Assembly: GCA_963920765.1 (NCBI GenBank)
Contig: OY987247.1
Location: forward strand, 12,000,471-12,064,470
DNA from: Ulota crispa
Lineage: Eukaryota > Streptophyta > Bryopsida > Orthotrichales > Orthotrichaceae
Direction of reading: 5' to 3'
DNA length: 64,000 nt
Shown: in pieces, positions 1 to 13,000 of the stretch
Layout: every line of letters begins with the position of its first letter
How positions within the stretch are numbered: the first letter of the stretch is position 1
The notes under the pieces: generated by a model
The model's database searches: none
What the model saw: the letters and a program-made list of their open reading frames with translations, nothing else
What the model was told of the DNA's origin: nothing
Position numbers and translations under genes: made by a program

Positions 1-3000
1 GGTTATATGATCTTCAATAGTTGCAAAGCGCACTTGATTGAGGAAGTTTTCATCTATATGTAATGATATAATCGTAGTGCACAGACAAAATACTTCTGAC
101 TTTAACAAAATTCTACGCTATTAATTAAATGCTATTTCTCCAATCTTAAGTATAAGATATGATCTTTTTGATAAAGCATCAGATAGTTCTTGTTGCTTCC
201 CCGGTCGATATGTGATAATAAAGTCAAACTGGAAAAGAAACATATTCCATCAAGTTTGACACCCATTTAAAACACAAAATGACATGAAGTACTCTAAATT
301 TTTGTGATCTGTATAAACAATCACCGGGTGCGTAGCTCTTTCAAGGAAATAATGCCACTCTTTAAAAGAATCCACAATAGCAAGAAATTCTTTATTGTAA
401 ATTTCATAATTAATCTCGACAGCAAAAAATTTCCAAAAGTAGAAGGCAATAGAATAAAGCTTCTTAATTTCTCCCATTTGTGAAAGTACAACTTTCAAAG
501 CAAAATCTGAGGCATCGGTTTCCAAATAAAATGCGTTTGAAAAATTTGGGTGTATTAAAACTGGAGCCGTAATAAATGTGATTTTTAAATTCTGAATAGT
601 TTTCTTCGCTAATGGTCCATAGTCAAGTTTGTCTTTGTTTGTCAATCGAGTGAGCAAAACAGCAACTTGAGAATAGCTCTTTATAAAGACCCAATAAAAA
701 TTAGCAAAACTAAAAAAACATTGTACGTTCCTAATAGTCTTTGAAATTTTCTAAGACAAGATAATTTCTACGTTCTTGGAATCCATTTTTAAACCTTCCG
801 TGATTGCAATGAATCTCAAAAATTCCATCTCAATTTAATAAGATAAACATTTCTCTGATTTGGCGTAGAGTTCTTGTTTGCGTAATTTTTTAAGGATTAA
901 ACGCTTGTGTTTTGCATAATCTTCTTTATTTTTGGAAAATACCAAAATGTCATTTAAATAGATAATAACAAAGTTGTCAAGATGCTCTCGAAAAATGTCA
1001 TTCATCATATGCTGAAGATTATTGAGGCATTTGTAAGACCAAAAAATATGATATTATATTTAAAATGACCATATCTTATACAAAATACTGTCTTCCATTT
1101 GTCTCTCTCTTTTATTCTTACGAAATAATAAGCTCCGCGTAGGTCAATTTTTGTAAAAATCTTTGCACTTCTGAGTTGATTTAAAAGTCTAGAGATTAAA
1201 AGTAATGGATAACAATTTTTTTTTGTCATTTTAATGAGGCCTCAATAATCTCTGCACATTTATGAAAAACCATTTTGTTTTTTCACAATAGCATAGACAC
1301 TTCAGTAGGTGATTTGAAGTGATAAATCAAATTCTTGGTCAAATTTTCGTCAATGTAATTTTGTAATTCCGCCAATTCCGTTTGTAACACGTTATAAATT
1401 GGGCTAAAAAGAGGTTGTGCTCTTTCCAACAAGTCTATAGCACAATCATATGGTTAATGCTCCGGTAGTATATCGGCATTCTTTTTCAAAAAGACATCTT
1501 TAAAGTCTTTATACTATTCCGGGATATTAGTTGTTGTAATCTTCTTTTCACTAATTGGAGCCACATAGATAATAAATAGTGTATCTTATTTGACCATTTT
1601 TATAAACACTTTAGCTTTAATGAACACATATTTTCTTACTTGGAATTTGCTAGTTTATTTGCTAATAGATTTCTCAACAAGTTTTTTAACATGTTGTATA
1701 ACTAATATATTAATTAAATGACTTTTGAGAAAAGTCGTCTTTCGTATTTTCCAGTCTATTGACGAATTGTACTCTTCTAACCACGAAATATCAAGAATAA
1801 CATGATTTCACGGGGTTTTTATAACATTGAAGATAATTTGACTATTATGACATTTGAACGTCACATTTAAAGACATTGTTTTGTGTGTAACATTGCCAGA
1901 AAACAAATGAAGTCCATCTATCATTTCTATATTGATGGATTGAAATTCTGAACTAAAGGAAGTTTTTGACTTTTAATAAATTCTTCATCTAAAAAATAAG
2001 CAAATGCTTTTGAATCTAATAGAGTAGTAGTTTCAAGTTTTTGAGGATCAACAAATAAAGAAATAATAAAACAAGAGGCAGGTTGAGCGGAAAAGAAGGA
2101 ACCTAAATGTTATTGTGAAATTGCATTATCTAGCCGCACGGTTTTTATTGTGGCTAGGTATCTTTGTTTTCTTGGACCATGGCAGCTCTGATCTTAATAA
2201 TACGTTGACTCGGCTTTTTTTGGCAGCTAGAAATTCTATGGCCTTTCTCGCCACAATACAAACGTAATCCTTCCTCTATGCGACGCTTCTTTTCTTTTGG
2301 AGTGAGATGCTTCATATGTATTCTGTCGATTTACATGTCAGCAGTCTCCAAATGCGAAATTGGATTATTTATTGATATAAATGAAGTAGGACGAGTCGTT
2401 TGTTCCCTCAGTGGAATCTAATCGTAACGGCGTTGGAAAAGTCAATTGTCGCATTTAACTACTTGACTAATTGCATCTTTTAACGTTTGCGGATCAAAAA
2501 GTGATGAAAATAAATCTTTCACAGAATCTTTCAATCTCCAATAGAATTGGCTCATGAGACCTGCTTTATCCCAATTGATGTTGCACGTAAGTTGTCAAAA
2601 ATCTAAGGCATAAGTCGATATAGAGCGTGTCTATTGTCTTAAAGACCGAATTTTTGTAGTTGCCTAACAAACCTTTTCATGTTCACCAAACGCTTCTGCA
2701 AAAGTTTCAAAAAAAATGTCAAAGTTGCTCAATATAGGTGAATTATTCTCGAACAAAAGAGCAAACCATGATAAAGTTTATCATATAAGTAAAAATCCAA
2801 CCAATTTAACTTGTGATTCCTGTATTAAATAATGTCCTGATTGTAAGACGTTTATCAATCGAATCTGATTGACAAACCCTCGAAACTTGAAAAACGTGCC
2901 ATCAAATTTTTCATGAAGACTAACACAAAGTTTATTTTGTTATAGTGGTGGTAGTATATTTTGTCAAACTACAAATGGAGCTTCACTCTCCAAATTGGCG

Positions 3001-3540
3001 GAAGGTTGGCCTTGTTGAAAACCACCAATAACTTCTTTAATTGTTGTGGTATAATTTGACAACATGGTGATAGCATTGAGGATGGCTTCTAACTTAAACT
3101 CTACAGATTTGCGCATGACAAAATTCTGAGATTCAGCCATACTAAGAGACAGGAAATAACAGGATTTATAAAATAAAATAAAATATTGGTTTAGAGGAGG
3201 TAAACCGCAATCTCTAAACCTTCAAACCTTCAAATCTTCAAGGAGAGGGGATGTCTGCAACTCTTACAAGAAGAACAAGACATAAATATTGTAATAAATG
3301 AGATATTATATTAGAGGGGGTAAACCGCAACTTCTAACAAGGGTTCTGATACTCAAGTGAAATAAGACTCGACAAACTGTCACGAACATAGAAATAGAAA
3401 AATAATCAATAATAATTAGGAATGAATTTGGGTTCAAAGATGAGGAAACATATATAAAAAGAGATGAGTGATGGCTCCAAGACATGTGTTATCGAGTCTG
3501 AATAACACTTTAACCTTGACATCTATATATACTCTGATCT
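1..3540 (-). mobile_element. Broken Ty3/gypsy (Metaviridae) LTR retrotransposon, truncated by the window edge
   Basis: Read on the minus strand from right to left, the parts are: a primer-binding-site-like stretch complementary to the initiator Met tRNA near 3335-3355 with LTR-like sequence beyond it to about 3540; a gag start near 3139 and a CCHC zinc knuckle near 2195-2245; a protease-like region around 1.6-2.1 kb; reverse transcriptase motifs around 1000-1230; and RNase H (the TDASD-type start and the YTDHKNLEYF motif) at about 250-657. The sequence at 1-60 looks like the linker before integrase, which lies outside the window. The order gag-protease-RT-RNase H is that of Ty3/gypsy. It is a fossil with many breaks (well over five) and looks old; no second LTR is visible to date it. 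Confidence 0.85.
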
Positions 3541-3560
3541 AAAGTGAAAGAAATCAAAAT

Positions 3561-3632
3561 AAAAGATATTCTAAAGTCGAAAGTAAAAGATATTCTAAAG
3601 TCGAAAGTAAAAGATATTTTAAAGTCAAAAGT
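3561..3632. repeat. 24-bp tandem repeat, three copies
   Basis: Three head-to-tail 24-bp units lie at 3561-3584, 3585-3608 and 3609-3632. The first two are identical and the third differs at two positions. The unit is a multiple of three, so it gives repetitive open frames on both strands that should not be read as a gene. It sits just beyond the LTR-like end of the gypsy fossil. Confidence 0.9.
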
Positions 3633-3639
3633 AAAAAAA

Positions 3640-6600
3640 ACGGATCGTTTCGAAGTAACATCCCTAACAACAAGGCAAACTTTGCTACACCTCCTAGTTG
3701 CGCAAAATAAATTATTGCCTTTTCTTTGGATGGCACGTGCACATGTGAATAGTTCGGTGAGGGCAATGAGCAGTACCAATAGAAAAAACTACTTGCAAAC
3801 AAATGATAGGGTGCCTAAAATACATTTGGGATAAAAATTATAATTTGTTTTCTTATACTGTATAATACAAAAATGCCATGATATGTCTTCAAACTACTAT
3901 ATGGTATAGAAAAATAGGTCCAACTAGAAAAAAATTACTTCTAAGATATTCTCTTTTATATATATATTTTTTGTCAAACATATTAAATGATGTTGCCTAG
4001 CTTGTAAGTGGCATATTCAAAGTGTTTAATCATTTTATATATTCCTAGCAAATGAGTGTCATTGACAATTTTTACTGAAGATACAATAGTAGTATTGACT
4101 ACATTTTTCTATTAAGTTATAGTTGTAAGTAATCATTAGTAATAAAAAAAGTTTGAAAGAAATTTAATGTAGGAAAGAAATTGTAGTAGAATTTATTTTT
4201 AATCTAAATTACCATATCATTTATTCATATCAATTTAGGATTATAAGTAATGCAAGCTCCTTCTCTAAGCCTAATGTAAAAAATTATATAATGATAGCAT
4301 GTTCAAAAGAAAAAAGTAATACCCACCTAAAAAATACTTGGTGTTTGCAACTTTCCTTTATTTTCTTACATACTAACCTCCCTTCCCCCTCCTCCCTCCC
4401 TCAAGTGCTGCTCAAAGTTGGTATTTGAGGTGATTCACTTCTTCCTTTTTGCTAGGGTCTTCTTTTACAAACTCCTACTTTTTATATGTTTCTTGTATCT
4501 AATTGCTAGATTTGATAGATTCCTAGAGAAAACATCTAGTCTAGGGGTTTAGCCTCTTAGGATTTTAAATCCTTTTTATTCAATCTCAGCATCTTAGAGT
4601 TTCACCACGTTGAGCAAATTACACTAAAAAATATATTAAGTAGGGAATTGTAATTTTTTGTAAGTACTAAAGGCCTTTTGCAGATCATTTTTATCTTTGT
4701 ATTTTAGTTGTTATTTTAATGCAACTTAATTTTTGTTCTTGCTTGTGGGTTTATATGCTACTTAGGGTTGTTGTTGTTTGTGTTTCATTACTATTGATGA
4801 ACTAATGATCATCCTTAAGCTTGAGCGTGGAACATACTACTTCAATAGCTTCAAGATATCATGTTGAATACTTTAGGAATGATAGAGGAATGGAGTGGTA
4901 TATATTTGCAACAAAGTGTGTGGACTCTGACAATGTGTGTGATGCATGCAGAGGGAAGTCCACCTTCAAAGAATGCACAACTTGCAACTTCATACCATTA
5001 GCAAGCATTTGTCCAATCAGTAGCAAAACATTATAGAAAATGAGGAGAAAGTGACGCCGCTGATGTTGAAAAACATTGTGGTATGAGTTTTTTGACCGTG
5101 ATAGCTAATCCTTATTACAATTTTTTGAAAAAAATTCTTATTGATATCCAAAATTGCTACAAAAATTTGAAGGAGATCATAGTGGATTTAGAGCAAAGAG
5201 AGCGTCTTGTTGTATTGGGTCTTGGGTAGTTCATTAACCCATGTCTTGGAAACTACATGAGTTACAAAATGGGGTTCATTTATTTCATATATAAAAAAAT
5301 TATATAATATATAGAGCTACTATAGGATTTATGAAATATAATATATTTTTGTATATATAAATTAGGGTATGTAAAATTATTAGGCAGCATGAACTTTTAC
5401 TAATAAATTAAATTTGATAAATAGGGGTTATATAAATTTATATTGGACATCAAATTTTGATATTTTTGTATTTGGACTGGTGATCACACACTTATTTAGT
5501 TCACTTTTATGATTATAAAATGAATATTGACAATAATTAGAAATTAAATTACTAAGTAAGTGTCATCTTACCTTATTTTAAGTTTTAGTATAAAATTTAT
5601 TAGGTAATGATTCATCAAGTGGTCCAGTGAACTGATTGCTACATACAAAAGATCAAGTCTTGTGTACACAATAGACCAAGTCTTGTACAGTATCCAAACA
5701 ATAATTTTTGTTAGAAGGGCCAAATTTTGCAAAACAAATATTATTGTGTTTTTTACTAGTTTTTGGCAAAACAAGTATACCATTATGCTCAAAGGTACTA
5801 ATGGAACCATAATGTATGAGTCAAATAGAAAAATCTAATATAAAAAATGGTTCTTTTTACAAAATTAGGACATGAACTCTCAACATTGAAATTTGAAACA
5901 TTTTTGGAGATGTTTGTTAGAAAAAAGATATGCATATGAATATTACCTACATGTCCATGCAATCAAATTTTAAAAATTCATCACCAATGTTTTTCAATTA
6001 ATTATCATGCAAAATCATGATCAATATACAGAATAATTCATCAAATATTGAGTTTGAGTTTTTCAAAACTCAATTTTGTTTTGCTAGTAAGAATCAAATG
6101 TTAATGGTGCAAAATAAAAAAATGCCTTTATATTCTCCAATATGCTAAGTTTTGTGAATGTCAAAAGGGTACGGCAAAAATTATTGTCTGGGTACTATAC
6201 ATTAGGATCTATTATGGAGACACTGCCAAAAATGAACCTTGGCTTATTTTGTATGAAAACAAAGTTGAAATATTCATGTTGCACTTTTAATGTTGTTTGT
6301 TGCTCTCCATATTAAATTGTTTTAAAATACATGCTATAAAATTAAAGAACACTTAAAATTTGTTAATAAAAGTTGCCAATTGGACAATAGTTCTTCAGTT
6401 CATATGTTTATTGTTGGTTTCATAGTTTATACCATATGCAAGTGTGTGATAGAAAGAAAAAACTTATTTTGACAAATAGCAAGGACAAGATAAAATTGGT
6501 CTAATAAAAATTATACACAAAATAGCCCCATTTAAAAACCAAATAAACAAATTTACAAAAAAACATAGGGTAATTAAAATATGTCTTGCGTAGCTTTTTA

Positions 6601-8312
6601 TATATAGACATAGTCATTTTAAATATCATATTTTAAAATAATAATCCTGCATCAAATATCCTCTTAAATCAAGTGTAAACCATAAATTACATAAAGTGAT
6701 TTTCCCAAGTGTTGGATACATTGGGCATTGAAAATCTTATTTTTCTATTTTTTGGATTTGTTTTATGGCAACATTGAAGAAAAAGGTGATTTGGAAGTTA
6801 GAAGATCAGTTCTTTCTATTGGACTTTAGAAACGTGGCTTCATTAGTAGAAAACACTATGGTTGCAAAGGCTTATGATCCATTAGATTTAATGGACTTTG
6901 GAATTCAGGAAGAGCTTCAAGATTTTGAAGCTTGGCTTATTATATATGAGATACTCACACATGCTCCTATGTGTCATTGCCATAATTTGCTACCATGTTG
7001 TAATAAAAATTGAAACTATGTGAAATTTGCCAAGAGCAAGCGTATTACAATTTTGCAACTTCATGTTTAGAAAGAGGAGGAGATTAGCTAGTTTTTGGAT
7101 GCTTTTGAAGATCATAGGGTTAGCTATTCACCTTGAGAATTCAATATGTGACATACCTACAAGGAGACTACCTTGATTGGCATCACTAATGTATTAATTA
7201 TAAAGTGATTCAATGTTCATTAGTTGTCTCAATATTCTTAAGTTTTCTATAATTGTTTTAAGTCCTACATTAAAACATATATATATACTTTTACAAACAA
7301 GGACATGAGATCATAAAATATTAGAAAATGGGGTATGGTTCAAAAGTTGTTATGAATAGAAGCAAGACATAACTATAAAAGTGATATTGTCATATTATTC
7401 TTTGATTTGCTTATGATAAAGTTAAGCAGACACAATCAAGTGTATTGTAGAAAATTGAAGAAAAAGGCACAGCATCCACACATGTAGGTAGTGCTATTGA
7501 TGAGAAGTTCTTCAAAAGATCTTAAGTTTGATGGTGGACAACAAATCAATGATGTTTAGGAACAAAGACAATAATAATAATGTATCCATATTTGCAATTA
7601 TTTTGTGACTTTGTGTTCTTTTTCGTAATTTTTCCTTAAATTTGAATATGTTTCCTTGTTTTTCTTTCTTATTGAAAGTAATGGTTGCATCACAATACCC
7701 TAGTTAAATCTTCTCAATAAAGATTCTTGGTGTTTCTTCAAGAATGAATGTAGTTGAAAGATGAACAAAATCATACATCAATCAATGCCTACACCACATT
7801 CCATTAAAAACTCTAGGTTCAACATAGGTTTGCAACTTTGATGAATTGTATAAGGAAAAAAGTAAAACTTTAAAAAATGGTTAATTATTTCATGCAGGAA
7901 ATTTAAACAAATTGGCTTTTGAGCTAGATCTCTAATTTACTTTGCACTCACTCTTGAGCAAAATTCCACTTACAAACACCAAAACTCCAATAAGAATTAC
8001 CATATCTAAGTGAATCAAGACTTGAGACATGCTATGCAAGTAAACTTATTTTCTTCCATTTACCAACTAAATTATAAGATTTACGCATAAACTTGGAACA
8101 TTGTAAGAATATTCTTTTGATTCATTGTGCTTTAAAAATGTTCAAAATATTCTTCATCCCTCAAGTTATACCTTTGCTAAGAGCATTTGTAGCGTTGCCC
8201 TTGCAAGGTTTGACACACTTCAAGCATGGATGATAAGTGCCTCAGGCCCCTCAAAATTCTCTAACAACACTCCATCTTAGAGTGTAAAAGCAATAGCCCA
8301 TCAAAACACTTT
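3640..8312. other. AT-rich intergenic stretch, no supported gene
   Basis: I see no convincing gene. The longest open frames (4821-5036, 5568-5810 on minus, 6765-7013) are 70-82 residues, have no domain I recognise, and lack neighbouring exons that agree in phase. The stretch has short poly-A and poly-T runs, TA-rich patches and a pyrimidine-rich run near 4377-4404. It may be old, decayed transposon sequence, but nothing can be assigned. Confidence 0.5.
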
Positions 8313-8570
8313 TATTGCAGTTTTCATTAAATTGGGAAAAAGCTTACATAGTGAGACTTTTTCATTTTTTTATTTTTAAGAGTTTTTAGGTAATTTAGAG
8401 TGAATATTATGATGATTTCTTCAAGGCCTTACACCAATGATGAACTACCTTACAAGAAATATCAAAAACTCACTTCAAATTACCGAAACATTCTAAAAAA
8501 TGCAATATTTAATATTCTCAAAATATGTTTTGGATAAATGCTTTTTCCCAATTTAATGAACAATGTATTT
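8313..8570. mobile_element. MITE, member D of the 4-bp-TSD family (diverged)
   Basis: Inverted ends share TTCATTAAATTGGGAAAAAG (left near 8322-8345, right as its complement near 8540-8560). The element is about 258 bp, the same size as copies at 28.4 and 33.2 kb, and the same inner TIR block is found in those copies and at 29.9 kb. The outermost bases are diverged here and I could not see a clean target duplication, so the ends are approximate. Confidence 0.6.
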
Positions 8571-8898
8571 CTTCATCCTAAATTTAATAAACTTTATCCT
8601 ATATTCCCTTTGGTGAATAGTCAAATGACTAATTGTTGGACAGGCTTGAAGTGCAAGGGCCATATTTGAAGTGCGAGGCTAGAAAACAAGAATTTTGAGG
8701 ACCCTTCTGTTATCTTTTGAAGTATCAAATTTGGAGTGCAACCCTGGAGATGCTCCGCGGCATTGGAGAATGGCGCGGCATAATTAGGGTTTCTGCAACA
8801 CTCTCCACATGTCTGCTATTTATAGCCAGAGACACAGTTTTTAAAACTAAAAGACAGGATCTGCGACTTGCAAGGTGACACGGACGAAAATGAACTAT
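8571..8898. other. Intergenic, probable promoter region of the gene at 10 kb
   Basis: No gene is seen here. The stretch precedes the GATCT-type microsatellite and the inferred 5' untranslated exon of the gamma-glutamylcyclotransferase-like gene, so it probably holds that gene's promoter. No core promoter element could be fixed with confidence. Confidence 0.35.
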
Positions 8899-8930
8899 TG
8901 ATCTGATCTGATCTGATCTCATCTCATCTG
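8899..8930. repeat. GATCT/CATCT microsatellite
   Basis: A short run of five-base units, GATCT repeated and then CATCT repeated, lies immediately upstream of the inferred untranslated first exon. Confidence 0.8.
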
Positions 8931-9192
8931 GATGCCATTTAGGTTTACTTGTTCTGGATCGGAGAGAGAGATCCTTCAATGTCCATGTCTTGTGCGGTTT
9001 GGAGCGTCGCTACACGATTGCCAAGCCATGGAGGATCTCAATTCCACCTCCATGGTCGCAATCTCATGACCTCAGGCAACTCTCAATTACGCTCTCACCT
9101 CGCTCACAACAACACGCACAAGCTCTCAGCGAGAAGAATACGACTACTGCATTGCACGAGCATGGATTCCAGATTTGTTCCTCCTACTAAAG
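8931..9192 (+). other. Probable 5' untranslated exon of the gamma-glutamylcyclotransferase-like gene
   Basis: A donor-like junction (AAAG/GTCAGT) ends this block at 9192, and a good acceptor (TTTTTTCAAATTCAG) lies at 10006, just upstream of the start codon at 10035. Open frames in the block (from 8949 and 8990) look transit-peptide-like in composition, but neither joins in phase to the downstream frame through that acceptor. I therefore read it as 5' UTR with upstream start codons. A targeting peptide joined by another splice site is possible. The 5' limit is a guess. Confidence 0.4.
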
Positions 9193-9249
9193 GTCAGTTT
9201 ATCTTTACCCTAACTTGTCATTATTTCTTATTCTTGTTATATGAACTTG

Positions 9250-9893
9250 CTCACTTGATTACCGTGTTAATGCAAGTGCACGTCTCATAAATAAATTGAA
9301 TACTGTATAAATTAGCGTTTCATTTTTTCATTTTTTCGCTTCTCGCTAAGGCGCTTCCAAGAATTGAATTGAATTGATTCTTACAGTTCTAGCGAATTTT
9401 GAACATTTTGTTATCTACTGAATAGTTTATGACAATGTACAACAATTTTCGTCGAAGTCTTGCACACTTGATGGCCGTGTTTGATGCAAATGCACGTCTC
9501 ATGAATGAATTGAATACTGTATAAATTAGCGTTCCTTTTTTTCATTTTTTCGCTTCTTGCTAAGGCGCCTCCAAGATTTTACTTGAATTGATTCTTACAG
9601 TTCTAGCGAATTTTGAACATTTTGGTTGCTACTAAATAGTTTATGACAATGTACAACAATATTCTTCGAAGTCTTGCACACTTGATGGCCGTATTGATGC
9701 AAGGTGCACGTCTCATGAATGAATTGAATACAGGATAAATCATCGTTCTTTTTTTTCAAATTTACGCTTCTCGCTAAGGCGCCTCTAAGAATTGAATTGA
9801 TTCTTACAGTTCTAGCGAATTTTGCATCATTTTGAACATTTTGGTTGCTATTAAATAGTTTTTGGCAATGTACAACAATTTTTGTCGAAGTCT
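9250..9893. repeat. Three tandem copies of a ~212-bp unit in the 5' intron
   Basis: Units begin near 9250, 9466 and 9677. They share blocks such as TGCACGTCTCATGAATGAAT, TTCGCTTCTCGCTAAGGCGC, GATTCTTACAGTTCTAGCGA and GACAATGTACAACAAT in the same order, with scattered substitutions and small indels. The third unit ends near 9893. The array fills most of the intron between the inferred untranslated exon and the first coding exon. Confidence 0.88.
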
Positions 9894-10034
9894 GGCTGCA
9901 TATTTGTATTTGCGTGTAAGTTTGTATGTAGGCCATGATCTGAGGATTTATGGTCAGAAAATAGAGCTACTCTTGTATGCGATTGAGATCATTTTTTCAA
10001 ATTCAGACGGGCGAGGGTTGGAATTTGTGTAGGA

Positions 10035-13000
10035 ATGGAAGGACTCCGCACGGTTGCACTGGAGCTGCAAGACGAAGCTGACTTTGCGAGTGTTGCCAAT
10101 GGCGATGGAGAGATCTCGATTTGTGGATTTGGTTCGCTGCTTTCAGGTTTGTTTAATTTAGGTTGAATCGTTGGTGTGGCCAGTGCGTGTGTGTATGTTG
10201 TGTTGCGTTGTGTTGTGTATGTTGTGTTGCGTTGTGTTGTGTATGTGTGTGTGTATGTGTGTTGTGCATGTGTGTGTATGTTGTGTTGTATATGTATGTG
10301 TTGTGTATGTGTGTGTTGTATATGTATGTGTTGTGTATGTGTGTGTTGTGTATGTGTGTGTTGTGTTGTGTTGTGTATGTGTGTGTTGTGTTGTGTTGTG
10401 TACATGTGTGTGTATGTGTGTGTATGTTGTGTTGTGTATGTGTGTGTGTATGTGTGTTGTGCATGTGTGTGTATGTTGTGTTGTATATGTATGTGTTGTG
10501 TATGTGTGTGTTGTGTTGTGTTGTGTGTGTGTATGTTGTGTTGTGTATGTGTGTGTACGTGTGTTGTGTATATGTGTGTACGTGTGTTGTGTATATGTGT
10601 TTAAGTGTGTTGTGTATGTGTGTGTGTGTTGTGTTGTTTGTGTTGTATTGTGTTGTGTATGTGTATGTGTGTGTGTTGTGTATGTGTGTGTATGTTGTGT
10701 TGTGTATGTGTGTGTATGTTGTGTTGTGTATGTGTGTGTGTATGTGTGTTGTGCATGTGTGTGTATGTTGTGTTGTATATGTATGTGTTGTGTATGTGTG
10801 TGTTGTGTTGTGTTGTGTGTGTGTATGTTGTGTTGTGTATGTGTGTGTACGTGTGTTGTGTATATGTGTGTACGTGTGTTGTGTATATGTGTTTAAGTGT
10901 GTTGTGTATGTGTGTGTGTGTTGTGTTGTTTGTGTTGTATTGTGTTGTGTATGTGTGTGTGTTGTGTATGTGTGTGTATGTTGTGTTGTGTATGTGTGTG
11001 TATGTTGTGTTGTGTATGTTGTGTTGTGTATGTGTGTGTATGTTGTGTTGTGTATGTGTGTGTATGTTGTGTTGTTTGTGTTGTGTATGTGTGTGTGTTT
11101 TGTGTATGTGTGTGTGTATGTTGTGTGTGTGTGTTGTGTATGTGTGTGTATGTGACCATTGATCTTACGTAGCTGATTTGTTGTTATGAGATGGAAGAAA
11201 AGAGTGCTCTGTATACGTTTCCGAACTTGCTTAACTTCAGAGTAGCTGTGCTGCGCGATTTTCGTCGCGTGTTTGCTCACGTCGCTCCAGTGTTTCTAGA
11301 TCGAGGGATTGCCAACGTGGAGACCAAGGTAGGTCACTGGATCCTATCTTTGTGTTGGAACCTTTGCTAAGAATATATTTCAACTGATTCCACTTGTGCA
11401 ATTGTATGCCATAAGTCTTGTACCTTTTGAGAAGGCTGCAACATTTTTTCGTGGAGAAATTTCGTTTACAATTCAAGCTATAAAAGCTCTTTGGATATGA
11501 AGGTGTGTAACCTTTGCAAAAAAATCAGAAACTGTAAAGTCATTTAGTATTAGTGTAAGTGTATCACTTACTGTGGACTAAGCTAATGATTTTTTTTCTT
11601 ACATTAATTGCCTGATAAGAATAGCGATTTTTAATACTGGTATGGCGCTCTAATGCTAAATTGATATCTTCAGTTTCTAAGCATCATGGCATACGAGGTA
11701 AAATTCTCGAACTTGTAAAATTATTTGGAAGTTTGATTTTAGAAGTTTGAGCCGCGTAATAAAACCTCAGATTTTTATGATGGTGCTAAAATTATTAGAA
11801 CTTTATCTACCAGCAGAAAATTGAGTTTTCAATTCATAAAAATAAGTTTTTTTTTGAAACTGTTTGTAACTTTCGCCAGGCGACTATATAAGTTCGTTCT
11901 TGCTTTTTAGAGGTAGGATCACACTTTGTGCTTATTCAGGAGAATCTTATGTGAAATATTTCTGATACCTAAAGCATTATCCGTTCCGGGTAGAACTCAA
12001 ACCAAATGTTTGACTTCTGATGCATACTATCTGCAGGAATTATCTAGTCTGAGTGTTGAGCCTTGCGTGGGAGAATCCATCGTTGTAACTGTTTTTGAAA
12101 TATCAGTTGCTGAGGTATGAACACTATCTACCAATTTGAGAACGTCTTTGAGAACTTCAGGTAAGCTTTGATATCAACTAGTGAGCGAGGACCACGTTGC
12201 TTATATCTGGCATGATTGTTTGCAGGTTCCAGCATTTATTGAGAGAGAGCACGAATTTCGGTTTCTTGCGGTAGGTGACGCGTTTTGCAACAATTCTGTG
12301 CAATATCCTGTATAATCTTGTGTTCACCCCTCAACATCCAACCTTTATCGTCATTTTAACACTCGTTTTGGCACGTATCTGTTGTCTTTAAACTATTTTT
12401 TGATTTTGGATCGTAACGTATATGAAAGTATACCCAAAAATCTATAGTTCTTCACTGGTGCCAAATAATCTAATTATGCAAGCAATGCAAAGCAGGTTGT
12501 CAAAAGACTGCTTGTTGAACTAGGTTTTTTTTTCATCATTTGAAATTAGGTGACAATGCGAGTCTCTAGGTATACAATTTCTTTTATATAAATGAAATGA
12601 TGAAGTTGATACATCCGAAAGAAATGAATATTATCGTTGAATAAATGTTCACGAAATCAGTAGTCGAAGCTTGTTTTTTTAAACCATGTCACTAAGATAG
12701 TTATATATTTTCCTGATCAGCTCTATATCCATTGAAACAAAGTGCATTGAAAAGCTATTTTGAGAGTGTATCTTTCTCTTGTTCCATTCGTATGCTGATT
12801 CTGCCTTGGTTTGTTTCTGTTAACCTGAAGTTGAAGTCAAAGGCCCAATTGGGGCTGCTTGGATGTTTGGGGTTAAAGTTGTTACTTTCAAAGCACATTC
12901 AGGTTCGTTAGCTGAGATCGTCACATCCTAAACTTGCCTTGCACCACAGATAACTGTCGAAGACAAAGATGGGAAGCCCTTCTCTCAGCGAGCCGTGAGT

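Noticed and set aside
3510-3834. Repeat-bearing frames with KVKDILKS units
   Set aside because: Caused by the three 24-bp repeats; no start context, domain or splice partner.
8949-9192. N-terminal targeting peptide of the GGCT-like protein
   Set aside because: The frame does not join in phase to the start at 10035 through the visible acceptor; kept only as a possible untranslated exon.
10153-11280. Long His/Thr-rich (minus) and Cys/Val-rich (plus) open frames
   Set aside because: They are translations of the TG/CA repeat array in all frames, not proteins; the real exons lie on each side.
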